From Lachnospiraceae bacterium (GTDB lineage Bacteria; Bacillota; Clostridia; Lachnospirales; Lachnospiraceae), in the NCBI GenBank assembly GCA_030540075.1, contig JAUNWX010000016.1:1-45200 (forward strand): a stretch of 45,200 nt of DNA. Reading direction: 5' to 3'. Under the pieces are notes generated by a model. It did no database searches. It was given only the letters and a program-made list of their open reading frames with translations, and was not told the DNA's origin. Every line of letters starts with the position of its first letter. Position 1 is the first letter of the stretch. The position numbers were made by a program, and so were the translations under genes. Positions 16,083-25,351 of this stretch are shown piece after piece.

Positions 16083-17428
16083 CAGTTATCTGCATCCTCG
16101 AGCAGTGCCCCCGGCGCACCCAGCGTCTTCCGGTTCCGCACACAGGTCTCCAGCGAAATCGCCTCATAAATATCTGGATCGATCTCGTCACATACCGTAT
16201 GATACTCATCGATCGTCAGATCATCGAGCGCACAGCCCTTCTGCTCACAGAGCAGCACCAGCTCCCCGACGATGCCATGCGCCGTACGGAACGGCACACC
16301 CTTCCGCACGAGATAATCCGCCACATCCGTCGCATTCGTGAAGCCGAGCTTCGCCGACTCCTCCATCCGCGCCCGGTTCCAGCTCATGGTCGCCAGCATA
16401 TCCTTCATGAGCATCACCGAATTCTGCACCGTATCCATCGCGTCGAACGCGAGCTCCTTATCCTCCTGCATATCCTTATTATAGGCGAGCGGCAGCCCCT
16501 TCATCACCGTTAGGAGACTCATCAGCGCACCGTATACCCGACCGGACTTGCCACGGATCAGCTCCGCGATATCCGGATTCTTCTTCTGCGGCATGATGCT
16601 CGAGCCCGTCGAATACTTGTCCGAGATCTTCACGAACTTATACTCGTTCGAGTTCCAGATGCAGATTTCCTCACTGAGACGGCTGAGGTGCATCTGGATC
16701 GTCGCGAGATCGAAGAGGTACTCGAGGAGATAGTCACGATCCGACACCGAATCCATCGAGTTCTCCGTCGGCTTTCGGAAGCCGAGCTTCCGCGCAGTGA
16801 AGTCGCGGTCGAGCGGGTAGGTCGTCCCGGCGAAGGCACCGGCACCGAGCGGACACTCATTGAGACGATCCCGGGTATCCCCGAGCCGGCTGATATCCCT
16901 GAGGAACATCTCGCGGTACGCGCCCATGTGGTGTGCCAGTGTCGTCGGCTGCGCCTTCTGCAGATGCGTGAAGCCCGGCATATACGTCACCCGGTTCTCC
17001 GCCATGATGCCCTCGACGGTATCCAGCAGCGCCTGCATGTGCCCCACCATCTCATCGATGTGGTCCCGTGTATACATCTTCATGTCGAGCGCCACCTGGT
17101 CGTTCCGGCTCCGTCCGGTATGCAGACGCTTGCCCGGCTCCCCGATACGCTCCGTCAGCTCCGCCTCGACGAAGCTGTGGATATCCTCGGCGTCGCCCTC
17201 GATCACGAGCTTTCCGTCCTCGATGTCCTGCAGGATCCCCTCGAGACCCGCGATGATCGCCGCACTGTCTTCCTGCGAGATGATGCCCTGCCGTCCGAGC
17301 ATCTCCGCATGCGCGATCGAGCCCGTGATATCCTGCCGGTACATCCGCTTGTCGAAGCTCAGGGACTCGTTAAATTCCTCCGTCCGCTGATCCTCTGCCT
17401 CTGTAAATCGTCCACCCCAAAGCTTCAT
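16082..17428 (-). CDS. argH: Argininosuccinate lyase
   Basis: Cleaves argininosuccinate to arginine and fumarate. The MKLWGGRF start, DIHSFVEAELTERIG, KLHTGRSRNDQ-like RLHTGRSRNDQVALD, and the fumarase/lyase signature GSSIMPQKKNPD at about 280-291 are diagnostic; 448 residues is within the normal range. GGAGGGG precedes the ATG. It follows yfhO by 29 bp, so it is probably transcribed with the gtrA-yfhO pair and separated from argG by structured repeat copy 3 and a fresh promoter. Confidence 0.95.
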   Translation of the reverse strand: MKLWGGRFTEAEDQRTEEFNESLSFDKRMYRQDITGSIAHAEMLGRQGIISQEDSAAIIAGLEGILQDIEDGKLVIEGDAEDIHSFVEAELTERIGEPGKRLHTGRSRNDQVALDMKMYTRDHIDEMVGHMQALLDTVEGIMAENRVTYMPGFTHLQKAQPTTLAHHMGAYREMFLRDISRLGDTRDRLNECPLGAGAFAGTTYPLDRDFTARKLGFRKPTENSMDSVSDRDYLLEYLFDLATIQMHLSRLSEEICIWNSNEYKFVKISDKYSTGSSIMPQKKNPDIAELIRGKSGRVYGALMSLLTVMKGLPLAYNKDMQEDKELAFDAMDTVQNSVMLMKDMLATMSWNRARMEESAKLGFTNATDVADYLVRKGVPFRTAHGIVGELVLLCEQKGCALDDLTIDEYHTVCDEIDPDIYEAISLETCVRNRKTLGAPGALLEDADN

Positions 17429-17457
17429 AATTTTCCCCTCCGGACGTTTCCCGTCCT

Positions 17458-20142
17458 TTATTCTTCATGAATTGCGATGATCTCGAGATCCGCATCGTCT
17501 TCGTTTCCGTCAGTTTCCTCTGCCAATACTTCCGGCACCACATCGTCACCAGCCGCATCCGCGTCCGCAGGCGCTGCCATCGATTCCGGTCCCTCCTCGA
17601 ACGCAGCCATCGTCTCCTCTGCTTCGTCCTCCTGCGTCAGCTCCTCAAATTCCCGGAGCCCGTCGCCGAGCAGTCCGAAACGCCGTGTCAGGAGCCAGAT
17701 AACGAGCAGCATCGCGAGGCTGAGCGCCGTGATGAGACCGCCGAGGACGAGGCCCTGCGGCATGAAGCGCAGCTCGATGGTATGCGTGCCCGGCGTGAGC
17801 TCCACCCCGAGGAAGGTATCCTTCACCTCGGTGATATCCGTCTCCACACCATCCACGAAGACCTTCCAGCCCGGATCATACGGGATGCTCGTCATCATGA
17901 CACCACCCTGCTCCGTCGTGATCGTCCCGGAAAGCTTCGTATCCTTCCAGCTCGTGAGCTCCAGGCTCTCATCCTGCAGCACATCCTGCAGCTCGCGCAG
18001 CGCATTGTAGTCGAAACGGTATACATCCGCCGATACGCTCTGGCCCTCGGTCTTACTGTGAAGCGTCACGGTATCGCCCGCCTCGAGATAACCGAGCTCC
18101 AGAAGATACCCGCGGTCGACATTGTTGAAGCTCTTCTCGGTGTAGCCGTAATTTGCGACCACCTGCTTTACGGAAGCATTATTCACGTAGGCATAGTACT
18201 CCCCTGCCTGGTCCGCCGTGAAGCTGTAATCCGAATCATAGAACTCACCCAGCACACTGCTCATCACCGGCGCACAGTCGAGGGCTTCACATAAGCTGTT
18301 CTGTGCGAGCGCCGGCGTGCCGGCATGCGTATCCCACGCCTCCAGCGCCGCATCCGACAGCATGTAGCCGAGCGGCAGTGCAAACTCCGTCTGATAGATA
18401 CTGGTCATGCCGGAGCTCGCGATGTAGCTGAGCCCCATCTCACCCGGTGCCTGCGGCTCCTCGGAGTAGATGCCGTATTTCACGGACATCAGCATGTTCA
18501 TGAGCGGTGTGGAGCCGGTGATCGAGTAGGCATTCGTCGAGGACTCCATGCCCATACGCTTGAAGAAATCCGAGCAGTGAGCATACGCCGTCGATGAAAA
18601 GAGCGAGACGCTCGGGAAGTTCATCCAGGCACCATCGTCCTTCGTCTTCCGTGTGATCTTCTCGAAGCGGTAGAAACCGTCATCCTCCGCACGCACCGCC
18701 TGCACCAGCTTTTCAACATCCTTATTGTCGCTGACATAGGCTGTACGCGAGGTCGTCGTCACCGAGGTCACGGCCATGTTGAGGGTTGCCTCCACGGAAA
18801 CGACCACCAGCATCGCGATGGCCGTCCAGCGATGTGTCCTCTTCGTGCGTGTCCGCTCGGTATACAGGAAGCAGTAGTACAGAAGCACGAACAGACCGCT
18901 CAGATAGAACACGCTGAAGTGGATCGCATCATCCGTCACGACCTTCTGCGCGACGAGGAGAAACGCGATGGCCATCCCGAAGGAAGCATTGACCTCCCTC
19001 GCAGAGGAGGCTGCCCGATCGAGCCAGGCCTCGTAGCAGAGCACGAGGATAAGGAAAATATATATGAAACTCTGGCGACATGGAAGTGAATTCGGGTAAT
19101 GGAAGCCATGCCAGATGAAATTCAGGATGTTGACGCTGAAGCTCAGATAGAAGAAAACGAGCAGGAGGCCGTTCACGATCTTCTCCCGAAGCTCGATTTT
19201 CCGGTTCATGAAGTACAGCGGCAGCAGCAGGAACACGAGTGCGCCGGCGTAGATATTCGGCCAGTGGTCGAGGCCCTGTTCCGTCTCGACGAACGGCATC
19301 TGCCGTGCGAACATATCGATGATCGTGAAGTACTGCGTCGCGGTCTGCGGGAAGTTAAAGTCACTCGACGCCGTCATCTGGAGCGCATAGATCTCCGGCA
19401 GCAGCGTCACCGCCGCCAGTCCGCCCGCGATCAGCGAGTAGAGACCGAAGCGCAGGACACGAAGTCCCACGACACGTGCGTTCCCGATGCCCTCGAGGAC
19501 ATTGAGGCAGATGAAGTAGATGACCATGAAGATGCAGGTCATGATGGAAATATAGTAGTTTGAAAGAATCGAGAGTCCCAGTGCGATTACATAGAGCATC
19601 GCGCTCTCCCCGCGCACGAGACGCTCGAGACCCAGCATGATCAGCGGAAACAGGATGATGCAGTCGAGCCACATGAGATTCCAGCTGTACGCGGAGATGT
19701 AGCCGGACAGCGCATACAGAATCGCGATGAAGCTGCAGCCGAGTGTCTGCTCCGGAAAGCGGCGACGCAGATACCAGCTCATCGCGACACCCGCGAGCCC
19801 GATCTTCACGACGATCATGTAGGTCATGAACTCGAGGATCAGTCCCTTCGGACAGAGAAGGAGCAGCCAGTTCAGCGGACTCGCGAGATAGTAGGCATAG
19901 AGCGCGCTGAAATTGATGCCGAGCCCGACATCCCAGCTGTACAGCAGCGAGCCGCCATGGTGGAGTTTATACTGAAACTCCGAGAAAAACGGCGCATACT
20001 GATGATACATATCGGTACGCAGAAAGGTTTCCTTTCCGAAGGGAAAGATCCCCCGGAAAATAAAAATCAGAATCATCGCCACGACCGGGATGATAAACGA
20101 GATAAGATAGGCCCTCCGGCCCTGTACTCTATGCTTTTCCAT
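17458..20142 (-). CDS. yfhO: YfhO-family membrane protein, probable cell-envelope polymer glycosyltransferase
   Basis: An 894-residue polytopic protein with a GT-C-like layout: about a dozen membrane segments in the N-terminal half, an extracytoplasmic domain (about residues 450-800), a final membrane segment near 815 and an acidic cytoplasmic tail. The early motif RTDMYHQYAPFFSEF and the LYSWDVGLGINF run are typical of YfhO proteins. In Bacillus and Listeria, YfhO-type proteins attach lipid-linked sugars to teichoic acids outside the membrane. AAGGAG precedes the ATG. The gtrA gene lies 90 bp upstream on the same strand, which fits a shared pathway. Confidence 0.85.
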   Translation of the reverse strand: MEKHRVQGRRAYLISFIIPVVAMILIFIFRGIFPFGKETFLRTDMYHQYAPFFSEFQYKLHHGGSLLYSWDVGLGINFSALYAYYLASPLNWLLLLCPKGLILEFMTYMIVVKIGLAGVAMSWYLRRRFPEQTLGCSFIAILYALSGYISAYSWNLMWLDCIILFPLIMLGLERLVRGESAMLYVIALGLSILSNYYISIMTCIFMVIYFICLNVLEGIGNARVVGLRVLRFGLYSLIAGGLAAVTLLPEIYALQMTASSDFNFPQTATQYFTIIDMFARQMPFVETEQGLDHWPNIYAGALVFLLLPLYFMNRKIELREKIVNGLLLVFFYLSFSVNILNFIWHGFHYPNSLPCRQSFIYIFLILVLCYEAWLDRAASSAREVNASFGMAIAFLLVAQKVVTDDAIHFSVFYLSGLFVLLYYCFLYTERTRTKRTHRWTAIAMLVVVSVEATLNMAVTSVTTTSRTAYVSDNKDVEKLVQAVRAEDDGFYRFEKITRKTKDDGAWMNFPSVSLFSSTAYAHCSDFFKRMGMESSTNAYSITGSTPLMNMLMSVKYGIYSEEPQAPGEMGLSYIASSGMTSIYQTEFALPLGYMLSDAALEAWDTHAGTPALAQNSLCEALDCAPVMSSVLGEFYDSDYSFTADQAGEYYAYVNNASVKQVVANYGYTEKSFNNVDRGYLLELGYLEAGDTVTLHSKTEGQSVSADVYRFDYNALRELQDVLQDESLELTSWKDTKLSGTITTEQGGVMMTSIPYDPGWKVFVDGVETDITEVKDTFLGVELTPGTHTIELRFMPQGLVLGGLITALSLAMLLVIWLLTRRFGLLGDGLREFEELTQEDEAEETMAAFEEGPESMAAPADADAAGDDVVPEVLAEETDGNEDDADLEIIAIHEE

Positions 20143-20232
20143 CTTGCTGCTCCTTCGTGCATGTCTTTTTCCGGCGGCATGCAGACCTCGATATCCTCAT
20201 ATCCACAGAATGAACGAACAGGTTTCCGGCCA

Positions 20233-20667
20233 TCACGGTGCTTCATCCTTCGCTTTTCCAAACACGAGGAACTTACTGAAAATATAATTTAACACCGTGA
20301 CGACCACCTGCACCAGCAGCTTCGCCAGTTTGTCATTCATGCCGAGCAGGGTCACCGTCACAAACATGATCAGCATATCAAGCAGCAGTGTGCCCACACG
20401 TGACATATAGAAGCGGGCCGCCTCCTCACGGATCTTCGTGCTGTGACTCTCGAACACAAATTTCCGGCTCATAACATACGCAAACGTCACCGCCGCAACC
20501 CAGGACAGAATATTCGCCAGCTGCAGCAGCAGCGGATTCCCCGGATCCAGCACCGTCAGCACGAGCCCATAGTAGACACCGAGACTCACCACCGTCGTCA
20601 GCACCCCGACGATCAGATAGTGCACGATTTCCTTATACCGTTTATATAAAGCCTGAAGCATTCTCAT
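20233..20667 (-). CDS. GtrA-family protein, probable lipid-linked sugar flippase
   Basis: A 144-residue protein with four membrane segments (about 16-36, 46-66, 88-106 and 115-135) and GtrA features: YLIVGVLTTVVSLGVYY at the N-terminus, FAYVMSRKFVF in the middle and NYIFSKFLVF at the C-terminus. GtrA/GtcA proteins are thought to flip undecaprenyl-linked sugars for polymer glycosylation. The ATG at 20667 has AGGAG 8 nt upstream; an open frame runs 25 codons further but lacks a site. Transcribed ahead of yfhO. Confidence 0.88.
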   Translation of the reverse strand: MRMLQALYKRYKEIVHYLIVGVLTTVVSLGVYYGLVLTVLDPGNPLLLQLANILSWVAAVTFAYVMSRKFVFESHSTKIREEAARFYMSRVGTLLLDMLIMFVTVTLLGMNDKLAKLLVQVVVTVLNYIFSKFLVFGKAKDEAP

Positions 20668-20699
20668 TATAGTCTCCTCTATTCTATGTAACAGGGTAG

Positions 20700-20728
20700 A
20701 GTATACATAAATCCCCCATTCTTCGCAA
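20700..20728 (-). promoter_or_regulatory. Promoter of the gtrA-yfhO-argH unit
   Basis: On the minus strand TTGCGA (20723-20728), 17 bp, TATACT (20700-20705), about 33 bp before the gtrA start codon. Confidence 0.6.
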
Positions 20729-20751
20729 TAACCCGGCATCACGGTTCAGAT

Positions 20752-20795
20752 GGCGTGCCGGAGGGCTGTTTCCGGCAACGATCCTCCGGCACGCC
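20752..20795. repeat. 13-bp perfect palindrome between gtrA and carD
   Basis: GGCGTGCCGGAGG (20752-20764) pairs with CCTCCGGCACGCC (20783-20795) across an 18-nt loop. No T-run follows and the flanking genes diverge, so a terminator is unlikely. The CCGGAGG/CCTCCGG core and the inner CCGGCAACGAT recall the outer helix of structured repeat copies 1 and 2, so it may be a collapsed relic. Confidence 0.6.
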
Positions 20796-20971
20796 TCTCA
20801 CCATCATGGCAAAATGCAATTAAATTGTGCGAAACTGACTTTCCGAAAAGCTTTTTCTGGTGTAAACTGGTAGTAAGCTATGGTTAACTGTAAACGCGTA
20901 CCGCCCCGAAGGCGTGCGTCTCATTCGCTGGAAAGGACGAATGGAGAAGAATTTGAAAAGAAGGAGGACCT

Positions 20972-21488
20972 ATGTTTTTTTCAGCCAGGTGAATATGTCA
21001 TTTATGGATGTAAGGGTGTTCACAGAATCATGGATCGTGTGATGCTGGCCATGGATGGCAGTGCCAGCGAGAAGGAGTATTACGTGATGCAGCCGTGCGG
21101 AAAGCCGGAAGGCTCCGTCTACGCACCGGTGGATGCAGCGAAAACGAATATGCGTCGCATCATGACACGCCCGGAAGCCGAACAGTTCCTGCGCACGGCC
21201 CCCGCTATACAGCTTCTGGACTTTCATAACCGGAAGCTCCTCGAGGACGCCTGCAAGGAGTGCATCCGAAGCTGTGATCCGGAGGAACTCATGCGCGTCA
21301 TCCGCACCCTGTATACGCGGAAGCAGGAACGCCTGCGGCAGGGAAAGAAAATGACACTCACCGATATCCACTACATGGAGCAGGCTGAAAACATCCTCTA
21401 TATGGAACTCTCCATCGTCTTCGACGTTCCGAAGGACGAAGTTCCCGAGCTGATCCACCAGACGCTCGTACAGGCAGACGCCATTTAA
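20972..21488 (+). CDS. CarD-like transcription factor with apparent frameshift at a T7 tract
   Basis: The frame encodes FFQPGEYVIYGCKGVHRIMDRV followed by a helical C-terminus, the CarD/CdnL layout of an RNA-polymerase-binding Tudor-like domain plus a helical DNA-contact domain, about 170 residues. The only good start, AAGGAGG then ATG at 20972, is one base out of frame: with the seven Ts at 20975-20981 it reads six codons to a stop (MFFSAR). With six Ts it would read straight into the CarD domain. The frame itself can be opened upstream at an ATG at 20880, but that adds about 35 arginine-rich residues and lacks a ribosome binding site. Sequencing error, slippage and a real mutation are all possible. 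Confidence 0.75.
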
Positions 21489-21512
21489 AAAGGACCCCTC
21501 GGGGTCCTTTTC
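21487..21512. terminator. Bidirectional terminator between carD and rlmH
   Basis: AAAAGGACCC and GGGTCCTTTT pair around the tetraloop CTCG. T-runs follow on both strands. It begins inside or at the end of the carD stop codon and ends 2 bp before the rlmH stop codon. Confidence 0.85.
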
Positions 21513-21513
21513 T

Positions 21514-21993
21514 TCATTTATGGTACGGCTCATGCGCATTGATCTTAAACGCACGGTACACCTGCTCGAGCAGAATCACCCGCATCAGCTGGTGCGGAAA
21601 GGTCATGCGGCTGAAGCTGAGCTTCCTGTCCGCACGCTTCAACACCGCCGGACTGAGTCCCAGTGAGCCGCCGATGATGAAGCTGATGTCCGAGCGTCCG
21701 CGCAGCATCAGCTCCTGCACACACTCCGCCAGCCCCTCGGAGCTCAGCATATCCCCCTCGATGGCAAGCGCGACCACATAGCTCCGCTCACTGATCTTCG
21801 CGAGGATACGCTGGCCTTCCGTCTCCTTGATCCTGGCCTCCACCGTCTCCGGCGCATGCTCCGGTGTCTTCTCATCCGCGACCTCGATGATGCTGAGATC
21901 ACAGTAAGCAGACAGCCGCTTCGCATACTCCTGGATCGCATCCCGGAGGTACTTCTCCTTCACCTTTCCCACAACAATCAGATTGATCTTCAT
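21514..21993 (-). CDS. rlmH: 23S rRNA (pseudouridine-1915 N3)-methyltransferase
   Basis: SPOUT-class methyltransferase acting on pseudouridine 1915 of 23S rRNA in assembled ribosomes. The [16 protein letters not shown] start, [18 protein letters not shown] knot region with the SAM-binding [26 protein letters not shown] and the terminal PYHK are diagnostic; 159 residues is the standard length. The upstream terminator at 22033-22090 suggests it has its own promoter, though I could not place one with confidence. Confidence 0.96.
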   Translation of the reverse strand: MKINLIVVGKVKEKYLRDAIQEYAKRLSAYCDLSIIEVADEKTPEHAPETVEARIKETEGQRILAKISERSYVVALAIEGDMLSSEGLAECVQELMLRGRSDISFIIGGSLGLSPAVLKRADRKLSFSRMTFPHQLMRVILLEQVYRAFKINAHEPYHK

Positions 21994-22032
21994 ACTTTCT
22001 GTTCCATTTCCTGCTTCTTATACCCGATACCG

Positions 22033-22090
22033 AAAAGGCAGGGAGCATCGAGTGCTCCGGATCTCCGGAGCCTCATCCGCTTCCTGCCTT
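22033..22090 (-). terminator. Two-tier terminator after the cell-wall-binding protein gene
   Basis: Outer stem 22035-22046 / 22079-22090 (AAGGCAGG arms) encloses a second perfect stem GCTCCGGA/TCCGGAGC. Read on the minus strand it ends in CCTGCCTTTTCGG. It lies directly after the stop codon at 22096. Confidence 0.65.
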
Positions 22091-22095
22091 CATCC

Positions 22096-22692
22096 TTATA
22101 GATCACTTACTTCCGTTCGATTGCGTCCGTAGGTCTTCGCCATGCCGATCATGGTCTGTACGCAGTGACCGTTTGCGTCAAACTGGTACTCCTGACCATC
22201 GATGGTATAGCTCTTATAGTAGCCTGCTGCATCGCTTCCGTACATGCCACTCGGGATCCCCGTCGTCGCATCGGTTCCGAAGTAGTAATACTGCATGCTG
22301 CCGTTCGTCGCACGGATCTGTGCCCAGCCGCTGATGACCTTTCCGGCATCCGGATTGTTCCGGGCCATGTTGTCATACTGCGCGAAGAACCAGCGGCCGC
22401 TCGCATCCTGGAACCAGCCCTCGACCATATCGCCCTGATCATCGAAATAATAGAAGCTTGCACCGATCTGTACCCACTTATGGGCGTAGGTCCACTGTGT
22501 ACTGGACGGTGTCAGATACAGAAGGCGCCAGCTCGTCCCGGTATTCTCCCAGGCGAACTTGCTCTTCTGGGTCGCCGCTACTTCCTGAAGCTCAACCGCG
22601 CTTGCAGGGTGCTCGGCCGCCATCGCTGCCACTGGCGCAGTCATTGACAGTGCCAGTGCCAGAGCGACACCCACTACATGTGTACGTTTCAT
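22096..22692 (-). CDS. Secreted cell-wall-binding-repeat protein
   Basis: A 198-residue protein with a clear signal peptide (basic MKRTH, hydrophobic core, likely cleavage after AMA at about residue 25). The mature part carries aromatic-rich beta-hairpin repeats of the choline/cell-wall-binding type: WVQIGASFYYFDDQGDMVEGW, WFFAQYDNMARN, GWAQI and YYYFGTD. No catalytic domain is visible. Such proteins sit on the cell surface by binding wall polymers. GGGAGG precedes the ATG. It starts only 19 bp after valS on the same strand, so it is probably co-transcribed with it, which is an unusual pairing. A terminator follows. Confidence 0.8.
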   Translation of the reverse strand: MKRTHVVGVALALALSMTAPVAAMAAEHPASAVELQEVAATQKSKFAWENTGTSWRLLYLTPSSTQWTYAHKWVQIGASFYYFDDQGDMVEGWFQDASGRWFFAQYDNMARNNPDAGKVISGWAQIRATNGSMQYYYFGTDATTGIPSGMYGSDAAGYYKSYTIDGQEYQFDANGHCVQTMIGMAKTYGRNRTEVSDL

Positions 22693-22711
22693 GATCTGTT
22701 TCCTCCCACGT

Positions 22712-25351
22712 TTACTTACTGAGGGCAGCGAGACGCTCGGTCACCTGCTGAAGAAGCTGTGTATTCCGCTGAAGCTTTTCACGCTCCTCCTCTACCTTCT
22801 CTGCCGGTGCCTTCGAAGTGAAGCGCTCGTTGTTGAGCATGCCGGTGGAACGCTTGATCTCTGCTTCCCACTTCTGCTTCTCCTTCTCGAGACGCTCGAT
22901 CTCCTTTGCGATGTCCACGAGATCCGCAAACGGGATATGGATCACCGCATCCGGAATCGCTACCGTTACGGCATCGTCTGCGATGCCGGTCTTATCACTC
23001 TGAATTATAACATCCGATGCATAGGCAAGGGTAGCGAAGAATACCTTACTATGTTCGAACGTTTTTCTTACGCGCTCGTTCCCGGTCACGACGTAGGTCA
23101 TCGCCTTTCTGGACGGTGCAACGTTCATATTCGTACGCACATTACGGATCGAACGTACGGCTTCCTTGATGGTCTCGATCTCTGCCTCATCCTCCTGGAA
23201 GTTCAGCGCCTCACTGAACTCCGGCCATGCCTGACGCATGAGCGGGGTCTCCGGATTCTCGAGGGTATCGAAGATCTCCTCGGTGATGAACGGACAGAAC
23301 GGGTGCAGGAGCTTCAGTGAGGTGATGAGCACATGCTTCAGTGTCCAGAGGGCGGCTGCCTTCGTTTCATCCTCTTCGTTCCAGAGACGTGGCTTCACCA
23401 TCTCAATGTACCAGTCACAGAACTCCTCCCAGATAAAGTTCTGCACCTTATCGAGGGCGATTCCGAGGTCGAAGGCTTCCAGATTACGGGTTACATCCGC
23501 GATGAGGCTGTTCACCTTACTGAGGATCCACTTATCGGCCATGGTCAGGTTTGCCGGCATCGTCTCCGGAAGATCCGCCTTATCGAGGTTCATCATGATG
23601 AAGCGGGAAGCATTCCATACCTTATTCATGAAGTTTCTGGAGGCCTCGACTCTCGACCAGTAGAAACGCATATCGTTACCCGGTGCATTACCGGTGAGGA
23701 GCGTCATACGAAGGGCATCGGCGCCATACTTCCGGATGACCTCGAGCGGATCGATACCGTTGCCGAGCGACTTACTCATCTTCCGCCCCTGATCATCACG
23801 TACGAGTCCGTGGATCAGTACCTTATGGAACGGAACCTTACCGGTCTGCTCGATACCGGAGAATACCATACGAACTACCCAGAAGAAGATGATATCGTAG
23901 CCGGTCACGAGTACATCGGTCGGATAGAAATACTTATACTCCGGGGTCTCCTCCGGCCAGCCGAGGGTCTCAAACGGCCAGAGTGCGCTGGAGAACCAGG
24001 TATCGAGGGTATCCTCATCCTGACGGAAGTGATGTCCGCCGCACTTCGGGCAGGTCTCCGGTGCCTCGAATCCGACCACCATCTCACCACAGTCCTCACA
24101 GTAGTAGGCCGGGATACGATGTCCCCACCAGAGCTGACGGGAGATACACCAGTCCTTGATGTTCTCGAGCCAGTGCAGATAGGTCTTGCTGTAGTTCTCC
24201 GGAACGAACTGGAGCTCGCCGGTCTCGATTGCCTTGATTGCCGGCTTCGCCATCTCCTCCATACGTACGAACCACTGCGGCTTGATCATCGGCTCGACGG
24301 TAGTACCACAGCGGTCGTGGGTACCGACATTATGCTTCGTCGGAACGACCTTTACGAGAAGTCCGAGATCCGTGAGATCCTGTACCATGGCCTTCCGCGC
24401 CTCGTAGCGGTCCATGCCATCGTACTTCGAGCCCGGGCAGTTGATGGTCGCATCATCGTTCAGGATATTGATCTCCGGCAGATTGTGACGCTTGCCGACC
24501 TCGAAATCGTTCGGGTCGTGCGCCGGTGTGATCTTTACGGCACCGGTTCCGAAGGTCATGTCGGCATGCTCATCCCCGACGATCGGAATCTCACGATCGG
24601 TCAGCGGAAGCTTCACCATCTTGCCGATCATGTCCTTATAGCGCGGATCCTCCGGATTGACGGCGACGGCGGTATCACCGAGCAGGGTCTCCGGACGGGT
24701 GGTTGCGATCTCGATCTGGCCGGAACCATCCGCGAGCGGATAGAGGATATGCCAGAAGTGGCCTTCCTGCTCCTCGTGGTTTACCTCTGCATCACTGAGG
24801 GAAGTATGGCAGACCGGACACCAGTTGATGATTCTGGAGCCCTTATAGATGTAGCCCTTCTTATACAGATTGATGAAGGTCGTCTGAACGGCGTGTGTGC
24901 AGCCCTCGTCCATGGTGAAGCGGAGTCTGTCCCAGTCGGCACTGGAACCGATCTTGTGGAGCTGGTTGACGATTCTGGACTCGTACTCCTCCTTCCACTT
25001 CCAGGCCTCCTTCAGGAAGCCCTCACGACCGAGCGCGTGCTTATCGATACCACGCTCCTTCAGCTGATTGGTGACCTTCACCTCGGTTGCGATCGCCGCA
25101 TGATCACTGCCCGGCTGCCACAGTGCTTCATAGCCCTGCATGCGCTTCCAGCGGATCAGGGAATCCTGCAGTGTGTTGTCGAGGGCATGGCCCATGTGCA
25201 GCTGACCGGTTACGTTTGGTGGCGGCATCATGATGGTAAACGGCTTCTTGTTCGGATTGACCTCCGCATGGAAATAGTGGCCCTTCAGCCACATATCATA
25301 GATGCGGTCCTCAACCTCCTCCGGGTTGTACTGCTTTGCAAGTTCTTTCAT
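22712..25351 (-). CDS. valS: Valyl-tRNA synthetase
   Basis: Class I tRNA synthetase of 879 residues. The HIGH-type motif PNVTGQLHMGHA lies near residue 47, the editing domain carries ATTRPETLLGDTAVAV and TPAHDPNDFEVG, the zinc-knuckle-like CEDCGEMVV...CPKCGG is present, and the KMSKS loop reads GRKMSKSLGNG. The C-terminal coiled coil (KEIERLEKEKQKWEAEIKR region) that contacts tRNA is intact. Two ATGs start the frame (ATG-ATT-ATG); the second at 25351 has the better spacing from AAGGA. No T-box leader is present; it lies 97 bp after a TPR-like gene and may be read through from that operon. Confidence 0.97.
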   Translation of the reverse strand: MKELAKQYNPEEVEDRIYDMWLKGHYFHAEVNPNKKPFTIMMPPPNVTGQLHMGHALDNTLQDSLIRWKRMQGYEALWQPGSDHAAIATEVKVTNQLKERGIDKHALGREGFLKEAWKWKEEYESRIVNQLHKIGSSADWDRLRFTMDEGCTHAVQTTFINLYKKGYIYKGSRIINWCPVCHTSLSDAEVNHEEQEGHFWHILYPLADGSGQIEIATTRPETLLGDTAVAVNPEDPRYKDMIGKMVKLPLTDREIPIVGDEHADMTFGTGAVKITPAHDPNDFEVGKRHNLPEINILNDDATINCPGSKYDGMDRYEARKAMVQDLTDLGLLVKVVPTKHNVGTHDRCGTTVEPMIKPQWFVRMEEMAKPAIKAIETGELQFVPENYSKTYLHWLENIKDWCISRQLWWGHRIPAYYCEDCGEMVVGFEAPETCPKCGGHHFRQDEDTLDTWFSSALWPFETLGWPEETPEYKYFYPTDVLVTGYDIIFFWVVRMVFSGIEQTGKVPFHKVLIHGLVRDDQGRKMSKSLGNGIDPLEVIRKYGADALRMTLLTGNAPGNDMRFYWSRVEASRNFMNKVWNASRFIMMNLDKADLPETMPANLTMADKWILSKVNSLIADVTRNLEAFDLGIALDKVQNFIWEEFCDWYIEMVKPRLWNEEDETKAAALWTLKHVLITSLKLLHPFCPFITEEIFDTLENPETPLMRQAWPEFSEALNFQEDEAEIETIKEAVRSIRNVRTNMNVAPSRKAMTYVVTGNERVRKTFEHSKVFFATLAYASDVIIQSDKTGIADDAVTVAIPDAVIHIPFADLVDIAKEIERLEKEKQKWEAEIKRSTGMLNNERFTSKAPAEKVEEEREKLQRNTQLLQQVTERLAALSK

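Noticed and set aside
20752-20795. Terminator for gtrA or carD
   Set aside because: The flanking genes diverge from this point and no T-run follows the stem.
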